A stretch of 64,000 nucleotides of DNA from Caulobacter segnis ATCC 21756 (GTDB lineage: Bacteria; Pseudomonadota; Alphaproteobacteria; Caulobacterales; Caulobacteraceae), in assembly GCF_000092285.1 (NCBI RefSeq), contig NC_014100.1:4154001-4218000 (forward strand), in the 5' to 3' direction. A program made the translations under genes and the position numbers. The notes under the pieces are model-generated. The model made no database searches and was not told the origin of the DNA. It worked only from the letters and a program-made list of their open reading frames with translations. Below are positions 28,057-36,268 of this stretch, in pieces (position 1 is the stretch's first letter; every line of letters starts with the position of its first letter).

Positions 28057-29381
28057 TTAGTCGACCCAATCGCGGTCCAGGCGGCGCGAGGCCAGGAAGA
28101 ACAGCAGCGCGGCCAGCAGATAGAAGCCCATGCCGGTATAGATCGCCCAGCGCAGGGACTCCGCGCCGAAGACGGGCTTGAGCACGTCCGAGACCTTGCC
28201 GAAGTAGTAGAGGCCGACGGCGATGCCCAGCAGGTTGTTGATCAGCAGGAACAGGGCCGAGGCGGTCGTGCGCATCGGCGCCGGCGCCAGGTGCTGGACG
28301 GCCGCCGTGATGGGCCCCAGCCAGGTCAGGTTCAGGCCCGTCGGGATCAGGAAGATGACGAAGGCGACGGCCAGGGCCGCCTGGGGACCAAGACCACCGA
28401 CCAGGACGCCGCTGTTCATCGCCAACAGGAAGCAGGGCACCGAGATCAGGAAGGCCACGGCGGGCGTCAGCGGGTAGCCGGCCTTGGACTTGGCCCCCAG
28501 CTTGTCGGCCATCACGCCGCCCAGCCAGATGCCGACCACGCCGCCCAGGAAGGCGATGCCGGAATAGTACCAGGCCGTCTGCGACAGGGTCAGGCCCAGG
28601 CTGCGCATGAAGAACGACGGCAGCCAGGCCGCGACGCCATAGCCGCAGACCGACGAGGACGCCGCGCCCAGCGAGAGAAGCCAGAAGCTGGGCTTGGCGG
28701 CCAGCAGGCGCGCCACCTGCCCCAGCGGAGCGGCCGGCGCCGGCGGCGGCGCGACTTGGCCGGGCGCGCGATCAGCGCCGCCGCGCGGCGGATCCCGCAC
28801 GACCAGGCGGAACACCGGCGCCAGCAGCACGCCCAGCAGACCCACCACGATGAAGGCCGTACGCCAGCCGTAGTGGACCGCCAGCAGGCCGCCGACCAGC
28901 GTGCCCGCCGCCGTGCCCAACGGAATACCGAACGCGTAGGCCGCCAGGGCGCGGGCGCGCTGATGCTTGGGGAAATAGTCGGAGATCAACGAATAGGCCG
29001 GCGCGACGCCGCCCGCCTCGCCGATGCCCACGCCCATGCGGGCCAAGAACAGGTGGCTGAAACTTCCGACCACGCCGCAGAGGGCCGTGAAGCCGCTCCA
29101 CAGGGTCAGGGCCGCGGTCATGATCCAAACGCGGCTGAAGCGGTCGGCGAGCCACGCGATCGGGATGGCCAGAGGGTCGTGTAGAGCAGCGCGAAGGCCA
29201 GGCCGCCCATCAGGCCGAACTGGGCGTCGGTCAGGCCGAACTCGTCCTTGATCGGCTTGGCCAGGATGCCGAGGATCTGCCGGTCCAGGAAATTGAAGGT
29301 GTAGGCCAGCACCAGCATGGCCAGGACGACGTAGCGATAGCCGGACGCTTTCACCGGCGCCGCGTTCTCATTGTCGCTCAT
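28057..29381 (-). pseudogene. MFS transporter (spinster-like) broken by a frameshift
   Basis: Two adjacent minus-strand frames make one typical 12-helix major-facilitator protein of about 440 residues. The first (from the ATG at 29381) covers helix 1 and part of 2, ending ...FALLYTTL. The second continues as AIPIAWLAD... and runs to 28057. Between them an AGAG at 29171-29174 reads as one CT dinucleotide too many on the coding strand; removing two bases restores TTLAIPIAWLAD, the expected conserved loop. The downstream part retains AYSLISDYFP, a classic motif. As written, it encodes a truncated 87-residue product. A sequencing or assembly error is a real alternative because the rest is undamaged. 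Confidence 0.8.
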
Positions 29382-29411
29382 CGATCGCCCCACCTTACGC
29401 CACGGGTTACA

Positions 29412-29449
29412 TAAAAATCGGGCGGAGCTTGTTGCAGCAAGCCCCGCCC
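29412..29449 (-). terminator. Intrinsic terminator after the TonB receptor
   Basis: Read on the minus strand, a 12-bp stem (GGGCGGGGCTTG / CAAGCTCCGCCC, one mismatch or wobble) with a six-base loop is followed by GATTTTTAT. It lies 16 bp past the receptor stop and before the MFS gene. Confidence 0.8.
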
Positions 29450-29464
29450 CAGCCTTCGCCTAGA

Positions 29465-31705
29465 TCAGAACGCGACCTCGATCGAGCCCGCGACGGTGCG
29501 CGGCGGTCCGTAGAAGCCGATCACCGAGTTGTTGTAGGTGGCGCCGGCGAAGTTGTAGCCGCCCGTGCGATAGCGCTCGTTGGTCAGGTTCTTGCCGGTC
29601 AGGGCCAGCTTGTACTTGCCGCCCGGCGCGGTCCAGATCGCCGTCAGGTCCACCAGGGTGAAGGCCTTCTGGTCCAGGGCCGGCAGGGGCTGCTCGAACT
29701 GCTGGTACTTGTCGCGATAGCTGACCATCGGCGTGATCGCCAGATCCCCGCCCGCCAGCTCGCCGCGCCAGGTCAGGCTGACATTGCCCGTCCACTTGGG
29801 GGTGTTCTGGAAGCCGTAGAGGTCGGCGACGTTGATCACCTGGCCGGTCGCCAGGGTCTGCGACGGGTTCAGCGGGTTGGGGGCGCCAGCCGGCACGAAG
29901 CGGCTGAAGGTGTCGTACTTGGCGTGGATGTAGCCCACGGCGACATTGGCCGTCAGGCTCGGGGCGAGCTTGGCGCTGGCCTCGAACTCGCCGCCGTAGA
30001 GGGTGGAGGCGCCGGCGTTGTCGACCGAGCTGGCGATGCCCGACGGCACCACGACCTGCGTCGTGACCTGCTGGTCGGTGTACTTCGACAGGAAGATCGC
30101 CGACGAGAACGACACCCGCCGCTCCAGGGCGAAGCCCTTCAGGCCCGCTTCGTAGGTCTTCACGACCTCGGGCTTGTAGCCGTTGACCGTTTGCGGGGTG
30201 ATGAAGGCGTCGCCGCGCATGTCCCAGCCGCCCGACTTGTAGCCCTTGGAGAACGAGGCGTAGGTCGTCAGGTCGTCGGACAGCTCGTACGAGACCGAGA
30301 CGCGCGGGGTGAACTGCTCGAAGGTCTTGTCGGCGCTGTAGTTGGTGCGCGTCTGCAGGATCGGACGCGGGGTCCCGCCCTGATAGGGCGAGGGCGTCGC
30401 GCCGAGATAGAACAGGCGGAACACGTTGGCGCGCTTGGCGTCGCGCGTGGCGCGGGCCCCCAGCGAGACCTTCAGCCGGTCCGTCAGGTTGGCGCTGAAG
30501 TCGAAGAAGGCCGCGAAGCTCTGGGTGCTGACCTTGCCGCCGTCGGCGATCGAGACGCCGAGGTTGCCGGCGATGGTGTCGAACTCGCCCGAGGCCTGGC
30601 TGTTCATGTAGTAGAGGCCAAAGACCCCCTGGACGTTCTCGTCGGCGTAGACCGCCTGCAGTTCCTGCGAGAACGATCGGTCGTCATAGGTGGCCGGAAT
30701 GTCGAGCGTCGGGGCCGGCGTGCCGTCGAAGTCGATCAGGGTGTCGGTGTGACCGCGGCGATTGGCGGTGATCGACTTCAGCGTGACCTTGTCGGTGACG
30801 TTCCACTGGCCAGTCAGCGACAGACCCTTGGTCATGACGTGGTTCTTGTCGCCAAGGCCGGCTTGCGTGTCATAGACGTCCAGCACCTGATAGCCGCCCG
30901 TCAGCGACGGAAGCTCGCGGTGACCGTGGCGGGGGTTGGAATCGTCCGTGACGTGGTCGTAGGCCAGGCGGAAGAACAGGTCCTCGGTCGGCTTGTATTC
31001 GGCGCTCAGGCGATAGGCCTGGACGTCCTTGTCGTAGTGCTCGGCGCCCGTGGTCAGGTTCTTGCCGTAGCCGTCGCGCTTGTAGAGAGCGTACGCGCCG
31101 CCCACCGACAAGCCGCCGCCGATCGGCGTCTGGCCCGAGACCAGCAGGTCGGTCTGGTTGTAGCTGCCGTAGGTGGCCTTGACCTTGGCGCCGGCCTCGT
31201 CGCCGAGGCGCTTGGTGACGTACTTGATCGCGCCGCCGATGGTGTTGCGGCCGTACAGCGTGCCCTGCGGGCCGCGCAGCACTTCGATGCGCTCGATGTC
31301 GAAGATGTCGAGCACCGCGCCCTGCGGGCGATAGATGTAGACGTCGTCGACATAGAGGCCGACGCCGGGCTCGTAGCCCCACAGCGGATCCTGCTGGCCG
31401 ACGCCCCGGATGTAGCTGATCAAGGTCGAGTTCGAGCCGCGCGCGGTCTGCACCGTGATGTTGGGGGTGGTCTGCTGCAGGACGGTGATGTCGGTCCCGC
31501 CGGCGCGCTCCAGCCTGTCGGCCGAGAAAGCCGAGACGGCGACCGGCACGTCCTTGAGATTCTCTTCGCGCCGACGGGCGGTGACCACCACCTGTTCGAC
31601 GCCGACGCTGTCGTCGGCGGCCGGAGCCTGCTGCGCCGAAGCGCCGCCCGCGATGGCGCTGAACGCCGCGCCGGCCAGCAATGCGGCCTTCCACATCGAA
31701 GTCAT
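29465..31705 (-). CDS. TonB-dependent outer-membrane receptor (first of two in the window)
   Basis: A 746-residue TonB-dependent receptor. The signal peptide (MTSMWKAALLAGAAF..., cleaved near GGASAQ) is followed by a TonB box (VEQVVVTARRREE), a plug domain (DVPVAVSAFSADRLE, VLRGPQGTLYGRNTIGGAI) and a long barrel ending in VAF. It imports a ligand too large for porins using TonB-ExbBD energy. Its neighbours (TetR, carotenoid oxygenase, DUF2141) suggest an apocarotenoid, stilbene-like or other hydrophobic substrate; this is inference. The ATG at 31705 was chosen over one 44 codons upstream: a GGGAGGG site precedes it and the signal peptide follows. A perfect palindrome lies about 130 bp upstream. 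Confidence 0.9.
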   Translation of the reverse strand: MTSMWKAALLAGAAFSAIAGGASAQQAPAADDSVGVEQVVVTARRREENLKDVPVAVSAFSADRLERAGGTDITVLQQTTPNITVQTARGSNSTLISYIRGVGQQDPLWGYEPGVGLYVDDVYIYRPQGAVLDIFDIERIEVLRGPQGTLYGRNTIGGAIKYVTKRLGDEAGAKVKATYGSYNQTDLLVSGQTPIGGGLSVGGAYALYKRDGYGKNLTTGAEHYDKDVQAYRLSAEYKPTEDLFFRLAYDHVTDDSNPRHGHRELPSLTGGYQVLDVYDTQAGLGDKNHVMTKGLSLTGQWNVTDKVTLKSITANRRGHTDTLIDFDGTPAPTLDIPATYDDRSFSQELQAVYADENVQGVFGLYYMNSQASGEFDTIAGNLGVSIADGGKVSTQSFAAFFDFSANLTDRLKVSLGARATRDAKRANVFRLFYLGATPSPYQGGTPRPILQTRTNYSADKTFEQFTPRVSVSYELSDDLTTYASFSKGYKSGGWDMRGDAFITPQTVNGYKPEVVKTYEAGLKGFALERRVSFSSAIFLSKYTDQQVTTQVVVPSGIASSVDNAGASTLYGGEFEASAKLAPSLTANVAVGYIHAKYDTFSRFVPAGAPNPLNPSQTLATGQVINVADLYGFQNTPKWTGNVSLTWRGELAGGDLAITPMVSYRDKYQQFEQPLPALDQKAFTLVDLTAIWTAPGGKYKLALTGKNLTNERYRTGGYNFAGATYNNSVIGFYGPPRTVAGSIEVAF

Positions 31706-31837
31706 GGGTTTCCCTCCCTCGTTTCCGCCCGTCCCGACCGGTCCGTCTTCGCGGGCGCTGGTTCGGGAGTTTCGCCATTTCATCGAACAGCGAATTGCGG
31801 ACACCATCGCCCGAACCGGCGGCGCGCGCCAGCCCAT

Positions 31838-31857
31838 TTTTCATCAAGTGATGAAAA
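31838..31857. promoter_or_regulatory. Perfect 9+2+9 palindrome upstream of the TonB receptor
   Basis: TTTTCATCA, two bases, TGATGAAAA. It lies in the 273-bp gap between the receptor and the TetR-family gene, about 133 bp before the receptor start. The AT-rich symmetric form fits a dimeric regulator operator. Its sequence differs from the palindrome at 32768-32794, so the same regulator need not bind both. Confidence 0.5.
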
Positions 31858-31862
31858 TGATG

Positions 31863-31975
31863 CTCCCCCGCGATGCGGGGGAGCTGTCGCGGAGCGACTG
31901 GGGGCTAGCTGGAGGTCGGCCGAGCTCGCCCCCTCCGGCCCTCTGGGCCACCTCCCCCGCAACGCGGGGAAGGAG
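31863..31975. repeat. GC-rich intergenic repeat with terminal hairpins
   Basis: Begins with a perfect 9-bp hairpin (31863-31883, CTCCCCCGC / GCGGGGGAG) and ends with another (CCTCCCCCGC then GCGGGGAAGG, 31951-31973). The segment between contains inverted, related blocks (GGCCGAGCTCGCCCCCTCC). It lies just beyond the stop of the TetR gene. It looks like the multi-copy GC-rich intergenic elements of Caulobacter genomes, a recollection not tested here. Confidence 0.55.
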
Positions 31976-31978
31976 AGA

Positions 31979-32674
31979 CTACGCGCCGGCCTTGGCGATC
32001 ACCGCCTCGAATCCGGCGGCGCAGTAGGCGAACAGCCGCGCCCGCACGGCCTCCAGATCGCTGGAATGGCATTCGCCTTCCGACAGCGAGTCGATGCGAC
32101 CGGTCTCCGACAGGGCCAGCATCATCGAGCCGGTCAGGAACTGATAGCACCAATAGAGGTCGCGATACGCCGCCTGGGGCCGGACGGTCTTCAGCGTCTC
32201 GACCAGGCGGTGAACAACCGGATCGAAGAAGCGGGTCATGGTCTCGCCGCCCCAGGCCGGCGTGTTGTTCACCTGGGCCACCAGCGCGAAGTAGCTCTTC
32301 CAGCCGGGTCCGCCGTCCTGCGAGATGCGCAGCAGCGGATCGATGAAGGCCTCGATCACGCCCTCGACGGTCATCGCGCCGCCATGGTCCGCCAGATAGG
32401 CGTCCATCGAGGCCTCGCGAGCCTGGTTCAGGATCTCGGCCCGGCGCAGGAACACCGCGTCGAACAGCTCGCGCTTGGCGCCGAAGTAGTAGTGGATCAG
32501 CGCCGTGTCGACGCCCGCCTCGGCCGCCACCTGCCGGGTCGTGACGCCATAGAAGCCGTGACGCGCGAACAGGCCCTCGGCCGCGTCGAGGATCGTCTCC
32601 TTCAGGTCCAGGCCCTTGGCCTTGGACGGACGGCCCCGCCCGCCGGGGCGGGTCGGAGGCTTGGCTGCGGTCAT
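31979..32674 (-). CDS. TetR/AcrR family transcriptional regulator
   Basis: A 231-residue regulator. After a basic N-terminus (RPGGRGRPSKAKG) the TetR helix-turn-helix reads ETILDAAEGLFARHGFYGVTTRQVAAEAGVDTALIHYYFGAKRELFDAVF-like across about residues 25-70. The remainder is a helical ligand-binding and dimerisation domain with an FLTGSMMLALSETGR segment typical of the CecR/YbiH-type C-terminal domain. It sits between the TonB receptor and the carotenoid oxygenase, all on the minus strand, and is a likely local repressor. A perfect 9-bp inverted repeat about 95-120 bp upstream is a candidate operator. The ATG at 32674 was preferred over one 15 codons earlier. Confidence 0.88.
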   Translation of the reverse strand: MTAAKPPTRPGGRGRPSKAKGLDLKETILDAAEGLFARHGFYGVTTRQVAAEAGVDTALIHYYFGAKRELFDAVFLRRAEILNQAREASMDAYLADHGGAMTVEGVIEAFIDPLLRISQDGGPGWKSYFALVAQVNNTPAWGGETMTRFFDPVVHRLVETLKTVRPQAAYRDLYWCYQFLTGSMMLALSETGRIDSLSEGECHSSDLEAVRARLFAYCAAGFEAVIAKAGA

Positions 32675-32767
32675 GAGGAAAGGCCCGCCTTGTTGCGCTC
32701 CGTCCTCGGATAGGCGCAACCCGACGGGCCTGGCAAGGACCCGCGTTCTCTCAGGCCTGGAGACCGT

Positions 32768-32794
32768 CTGGTTTAGATGGTCCAGCTAAACCAG
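32768..32794. promoter_or_regulatory. Candidate TetR operator: perfect 9-9-9 inverted repeat
   Basis: CTGGTTTAG, nine bases (ATGGTCCAG), CTAAACCAG. Arms are perfect and it lies 94-120 bp upstream of the TetR-family start, after the carotenoid oxygenase stop. Its size and symmetry suit a TetR dimer or pair of dimers. Autoregulation is inference. Confidence 0.6.
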
Positions 32795-32821
32795 ATGAAC
32801 AGGCCCCATCTCCCTGCTTTC

Positions 32822-32868
32822 AGAGCGCGTCGGGCGGTTCAACCGCTCACACTGAACCTACGCGCTCT
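32822..32868. repeat. CerM-like extragenic palindrome, copy 2
   Basis: A 47-bp element with perfect 9-bp ends (AGAGCGCGT / ACGCGCTCT), and GCGGTTCAACCGC followed by CACACTGAACC inside, the same plan as copy 1 at 1915-1963. The right arm encodes the last two residues (Ser-Ala) and the stop of the carotenoid oxygenase gene. Confidence 0.7.
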
Positions 32869-34324
32869 GCACGAAGACGCCGTGGAAGGTCACGGGCAGG
32901 GCGACGGGCGCGCGCCAGGCGGCGATCGGGCCCTTGTCCACGTGACGGGCGTCGAGGACGTGCAGCTCGGTGGCCTTGGCGTCCAGATTGAGCGTCGTGC
33001 CCACGATCCAGCCGTCCAGTTCCTGGCTGGAGCCGGGGCGCGGGACGAAGACCATCTCTTCGACCAGGTGACGCGGGCCAAAGTTGAAGGCCTGATCGCG
33101 GTCGCGCTTCCAGTCGCGCACCGCCACGCTCTGGAACAGAGGTCGCTCGGGCTGCTCGTTGGTGAGGTGGACGGAGTACTGGCGCGCCTCGCCGGCGAAA
33201 CGCGCGTCGCCGCGCGGGAACTCGGCCGAGACCGTTTCCTGGGTCATGTCGGCGCGACCGTTCGCGCGCAGGGTGATCAGGGTCCGGCGAGGCGGAACGG
33301 CGCGAACATGTCGGCCTTGCAGAAAGAGGCCGGCGTTCTGGGCCGTGCCCGACGCGTCGTCGTTGATGCAGGCGTCGAAGCGGATGGTCCCGTCGCGCTC
33401 CTCCCAGGCATCGCCCAGGTGGAAGAAGAAGAACGGCGGCAGCTCGAACACGCGGCGCTTGGACAGGTCGTCCTTGTCGATCACCAGGACCTGGGTCCCC
33501 AGCTCCGGCTTCCAGACCATGGCGGTGGAGATCGGCATCCGGAAGCGGTCGACCACCCACGGCTGCAGCAGGATCACCAGATGGCGCGCGGTGGCCGTGA
33601 AATCGTGCATGTAGCTGGCGCGCGGCAGCTCGATCATCTCGGCCTTCTGCAAGGCGCCGTCCGCAGCGAGCTTCCAGACGATGGCGTGACGGCCCGAGAG
33701 GCCAAGGTTCCAGATCGTCCCGTCCGGCTGGACGCGTGGGTGAGCCAGGAACGGCATGCCCTTCAGGTCCGGACGCAGGGTCTTGAAGCCGCGCGTCTCC
33801 AGGGTGGCCGGATCGAGCGCCGTCGGCGAGCCGCCCTCCCACAGCGCCCAGAGCTCTCCACCGGCCATGATCACCGAGGTGTTGGCGGCGTTGGCGTCGT
33901 CGGGGCCCGTCAGGCGCGCGGCGGGGCCCGGAGCGGTGCCGTAGCCGGGCGTGATCACGGCGTCGGCGGCGGTGTCGTTGCGACGCTTGACCGTATCGAC
34001 GAAGCGGGCGGCCATGCGCGCCTGCCCGTCGGCGATCTGGAACTTGCGGACCATGCCGTCGCCGTCGAACCAGTGGCCGACCGAGCCGCCGGGTCGGCGG
34101 AACTTGGCCGGGCCGTTGCGGAACAGCGTGCCCTTGAGCTCGGCCGGGGCGCGGCCGTGCAGCCGGGTCATGGCGGTCGGCGCGAGGTCGCTCTCGACAT
34201 CGACCAGGCCCAGGGTCCAGTCCCCAGCCTTGGCGTTGGCGGCGGCGGCCCACACCGCCTCGGGGGTCAGCAGGGCGGCCCCGCCCGCCAGGGCCGCGCC
34301 GCGCAGGATGTCGCGTCGGTTCAT
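32858..34324 (-). CDS. Carotenoid oxygenase (RPE65/lignostilbene dioxygenase) family protein, Tat-exported
   Basis: A 488-residue non-haem iron dioxygenase-type protein that cleaves a conjugated double bond in carotenoids, apocarotenoids or stilbenes. It starts with a twin-arginine-type signal (MNRRDILRGAALAGGAALL), so it should be folded with iron in the cytoplasm and exported to the periplasm. The propeller histidine contexts are visible: FLAHPRVQPDGTIWN, YMHDFTATARHLVI, FFFHLGDAWEE and the C-terminal VTFHGVFV, supplying four iron ligands. Its neighbours DUF2141 and DUF2306 follow on the same strand upstream, and TetR plus TonB receptor downstream. Periplasmic location beside a receptor suggests cleavage on uptake. 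Substrate is not determined. Confidence 0.88.
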   Translation of the reverse strand: MNRRDILRGAALAGGAALLTPEAVWAAAANAKAGDWTLGLVDVESDLAPTAMTRLHGRAPAELKGTLFRNGPAKFRRPGGSVGHWFDGDGMVRKFQIADGQARMAARFVDTVKRRNDTAADAVITPGYGTAPGPAARLTGPDDANAANTSVIMAGGELWALWEGGSPTALDPATLETRGFKTLRPDLKGMPFLAHPRVQPDGTIWNLGLSGRHAIVWKLAADGALQKAEMIELPRASYMHDFTATARHLVILLQPWVVDRFRMPISTAMVWKPELGTQVLVIDKDDLSKRRVFELPPFFFFHLGDAWEERDGTIRFDACINDDASGTAQNAGLFLQGRHVRAVPPRRTLITLRANGRADMTQETVSAEFPRGDARFAGEARQYSVHLTNEQPERPLFQSVAVRDWKRDRDQAFNFGPRHLVEEMVFVPRPGSSQELDGWIVGTTLNLDAKATELHVLDARHVDKGPIAAWRAPVALPVTFHGVFVQSA

Positions 34325-34335
34325 GGCGCCCTCCC

Positions 34336-34776
34336 CTATTTCAGGTGCAGCGTCTGGGCGTTGGCGCCGGCCTTCACCTCGAAGGCGGCGTCGTCGAAGG
34401 TCGGCGGGCCCATCTGACCCATGGCGTCGCGCGAGAAGCCGTAGGGCTCGGTCGGCAGGCCGAAAGGGTTCTTGCTCATCTTGCCGTCGCCATCGACGTC
34501 CTGGAACACGCGGACGGCGTAGGTCCCGGTCGGCAGCGCCGGGATCTTGGCGCTGGGTTCGGAGTCCGAGGCCGGGGCCATGGCGACCCGCACCGCCTTG
34601 CCGGCGGCCCAGCCCTGGGCGCTGTCATAGACGGCGATCATCACCTTGCCCGACTTGGTCGCGAGACCTGGGAAGGACAGGGTCAGGTCGCCGAGCGCCT
34701 CCTGGGCGCGGGCGGCCGGGGCGGCGGCCAGGACGGCCAAGGCGAGGCCGGCGAGCAGGGTCTTGGAGAGGGTCAT
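34336..34776 (-). CDS. DUF2141 domain secreted protein
   Basis: A 146-residue protein with a signal peptide (MTLSKTLLAGLALAVLAAAPAARA). The family hallmark VFQDVDGDGKMSKNPFGLPTEPYGFS (about 90-115) is present; its DVDGDGK stretch looks like a calcium-binding loop. DUF2141 proteins are often encoded near carotenoid genes, and this one lies 11 bp upstream of the carotenoid oxygenase, almost certainly in the same operon. Role unknown; a periplasmic carrier or accessory protein is a guess. I chose the internal ATG at 34776 because a much longer frame upstream is Arg/Pro-rich and overlaps the DUF2306 gene. Confidence 0.85.
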   Translation of the reverse strand: MTLSKTLLAGLALAVLAAAPAARAQEALGDLTLSFPGLATKSGKVMIAVYDSAQGWAAGKAVRVAMAPASDSEPSAKIPALPTGTYAVRVFQDVDGDGKMSKNPFGLPTEPYGFSRDAMGQMGPPTFDDAAFEVKAGANAQTLHLK

Positions 34777-34817
34777 GTCGAAGCTCCTAGTTTTCGATGG
34801 GTTGGGAAAGGACCGGC

Positions 34818-35378
34818 TCAGCCCAGGAACAGGGCCCAGAGCAGGCGACCCGGGATGAAGGCGAACAGGCCGGCCAGCAGCAGGCCGCCGACGAACATGC
34901 CGGTCATGGCCTTGCGGTGCGTCGCGACCTTGCCGCGCTTGATCGCGTAGACCGCGCCGGGCAGGCCCACGATCGTCCAGCCGGACAGCAGGTGGATGAA
35001 GCTGAAGTGGCCGTGGTTCAGCTGGCGGATGAACAGCGAGCTGACGGCGGTGACGCCCATGGCGATCACCCAGGTCCAGCCCAGCGCCTTGTGCAGGCCC
35101 GTCCCCTTCACCCGCATCATCAGGGCGACGCCGATCAGGAGCGCGGTCACGGCGGCGGTCAGGTGGATCTTGATGGCCAGCGGCTGGGCCGCCAGCAGGG
35201 ACAGGTCCGGCGCATGAGGATGGACGCCGCGCTCGACCAGGAACGCGCCCATGCCGCCGAACATCCTGGGCGCGGCCACCACGACGATCAGGACCGCCAG
35301 CGCCACGCCCAGGATCGCGTTCCTCAGGGCGTCGTCGCCCAGCACAAGGCGACCGATTGACTTGGCCTTCGCATCCAT
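34818..35378 (-). CDS. DUF2306 family membrane protein
   Basis: A 186-residue integral membrane protein with four or five helices. Conserved histidines (IKIHLTAAVTALLIG, GLHKALGWTW, HGHFSFIHLLSGWT, ATHRKAM) are spaced like those of DUF2306 proteins; such histidines might bind haem or metal, though function is unproven. It is the first gene of the run DUF2306, DUF2141, carotenoid oxygenase, with a 41-bp gap to DUF2141. It is divergent from a membrane-bound LytTR regulator, a likely but unproven controller. Confidence 0.75.
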   Translation of the reverse strand: MDAKAKSIGRLVLGDDALRNAILGVALAVLIVVVAAPRMFGGMGAFLVERGVHPHAPDLSLLAAQPLAIKIHLTAAVTALLIGVALMMRVKGTGLHKALGWTWVIAMGVTAVSSLFIRQLNHGHFSFIHLLSGWTIVGLPGAVYAIKRGKVATHRKAMTGMFVGGLLLAGLFAFIPGRLLWALFLG

Positions 35379-35452
35379 CTTCCTTCACTCCCGGTTCGAG
35401 CGGGGCGACCGATCGCCTCGCCGTCGACGTCGGTGTTGGAGTGGGCGGCCTC

Positions 35453-36268
35453 GTGTCTCAATCGTCTTTGCGCCAATCGCCGCCCTCGCTTCGTGAGCGG
35501 CTGGGCGACGCCATTCACGCTTCGCGAACGGCGCTCTTCGGACCCGAGGCGTTGCGCGGCTATCTGGTGTCAGGCGCCGCCGGCGTGTTCCTGGCGTTGA
35601 TCGGCGCGATGGGCTCCGGCGATGTGCCTATTCTGATGCGGCTCGCCTATTGGGTCGGGCTTTGCCTGGCCGGCGCGGTCGTCGGCACGGGCGTCACTCA
35701 GTTGATCGGTCGCGAGGGGCGCGCCGACAACCACCCGTGGCTCTACGGCGTGATGACCGTCGTCCTGATCACTCTGCCGTTCACGGGCGTGGTTTGGTTC
35801 GTCAGTGAGATGCTGTTCGTGCGTGGCCTGAGGGTGGAAGCCCTGCCGCGCTACCTGCTACCGGTGCTGATCGTGACCACGGCCATGACCGCGCTCAACT
35901 TCTTGGTCCAGCGTCGGCCGCTCGAGACCCACGCCGCGCCCAAGGGCGCGCCCGCGCCCCGCTTCCTCGACCGCCTGCCGCCCAAGCTGCGCGGCGGCGA
36001 GCTGCACGCGGTCGAGGCCGAGGATCACTATCTGCGCCTGCACACCTCGCGCGGCCAGGACCTGATCCTGATGCGCCTGTCGGACGCCATCGCCGAGCTG
36101 GAAGGCATCGAGGGCGCCCAGACCCACCGCTCGTGGTGGGTGGCCAAGGCGGCGGTCGAGGACGCCCGGCGCGGCGACGGCCGGGCGATCCTCTCCCTGA
36201 AAGGCGGCGTCGAGGCGCCGGTCAGCCGCGCCTACGCCAAGGCGCTACGCGAGGCGGGCTGGTTCTGA
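35453..36268 (+). CDS. Membrane-anchored LytTR-type DNA-binding regulator
   Basis: A 271-residue protein with four hydrophobic helices (about residues 35-150) and a C-terminal LytTR domain (about 175-271) containing LHAVEAEDHYLRLHTSRGQDLILMRLSDAI and the THRSWWV motif. This is the architecture of membrane-tethered LytTR regulators that sense an unknown signal without a kinase partner. I suggest the GTG at 35453, with GGAG upstream, because the frame before it lacks similarity and overlaps the divergent promoter; an ATG at 35357 is possible. The stop abuts that of the convergent outer-membrane efflux gene (TGATCA). Confidence 0.8.
   Translation: MSQSSLRQSPPSLRERLGDAIHASRTALFGPEALRGYLVSGAAGVFLALIGAMGSGDVPILMRLAYWVGLCLAGAVVGTGVTQLIGREGRADNHPWLYGVMTVVLITLPFTGVVWFVSEMLFVRGLRVEALPRYLLPVLIVTTAMTALNFLVQRRPLETHAAPKGAPAPRFLDRLPPKLRGGELHAVEAEDHYLRLHTSRGQDLILMRLSDAIAELEGIEGAQTHRSWWVAKAAVEDARRGDGRAILSLKGGVEAPVSRAYAKALREAGWF

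Noticed and set aside
26035..29184. 1049-codon plus-strand frame opposite the GT2 fusion and MFS gene
   Set aside because: Low-complexity shadow spanning two unrelated minus-strand genes.
29118..29393. Separate 91-codon membrane gene
   Set aside because: It is the N-terminal part of the frameshifted MFS transporter; sequence continues in the adjacent frame.
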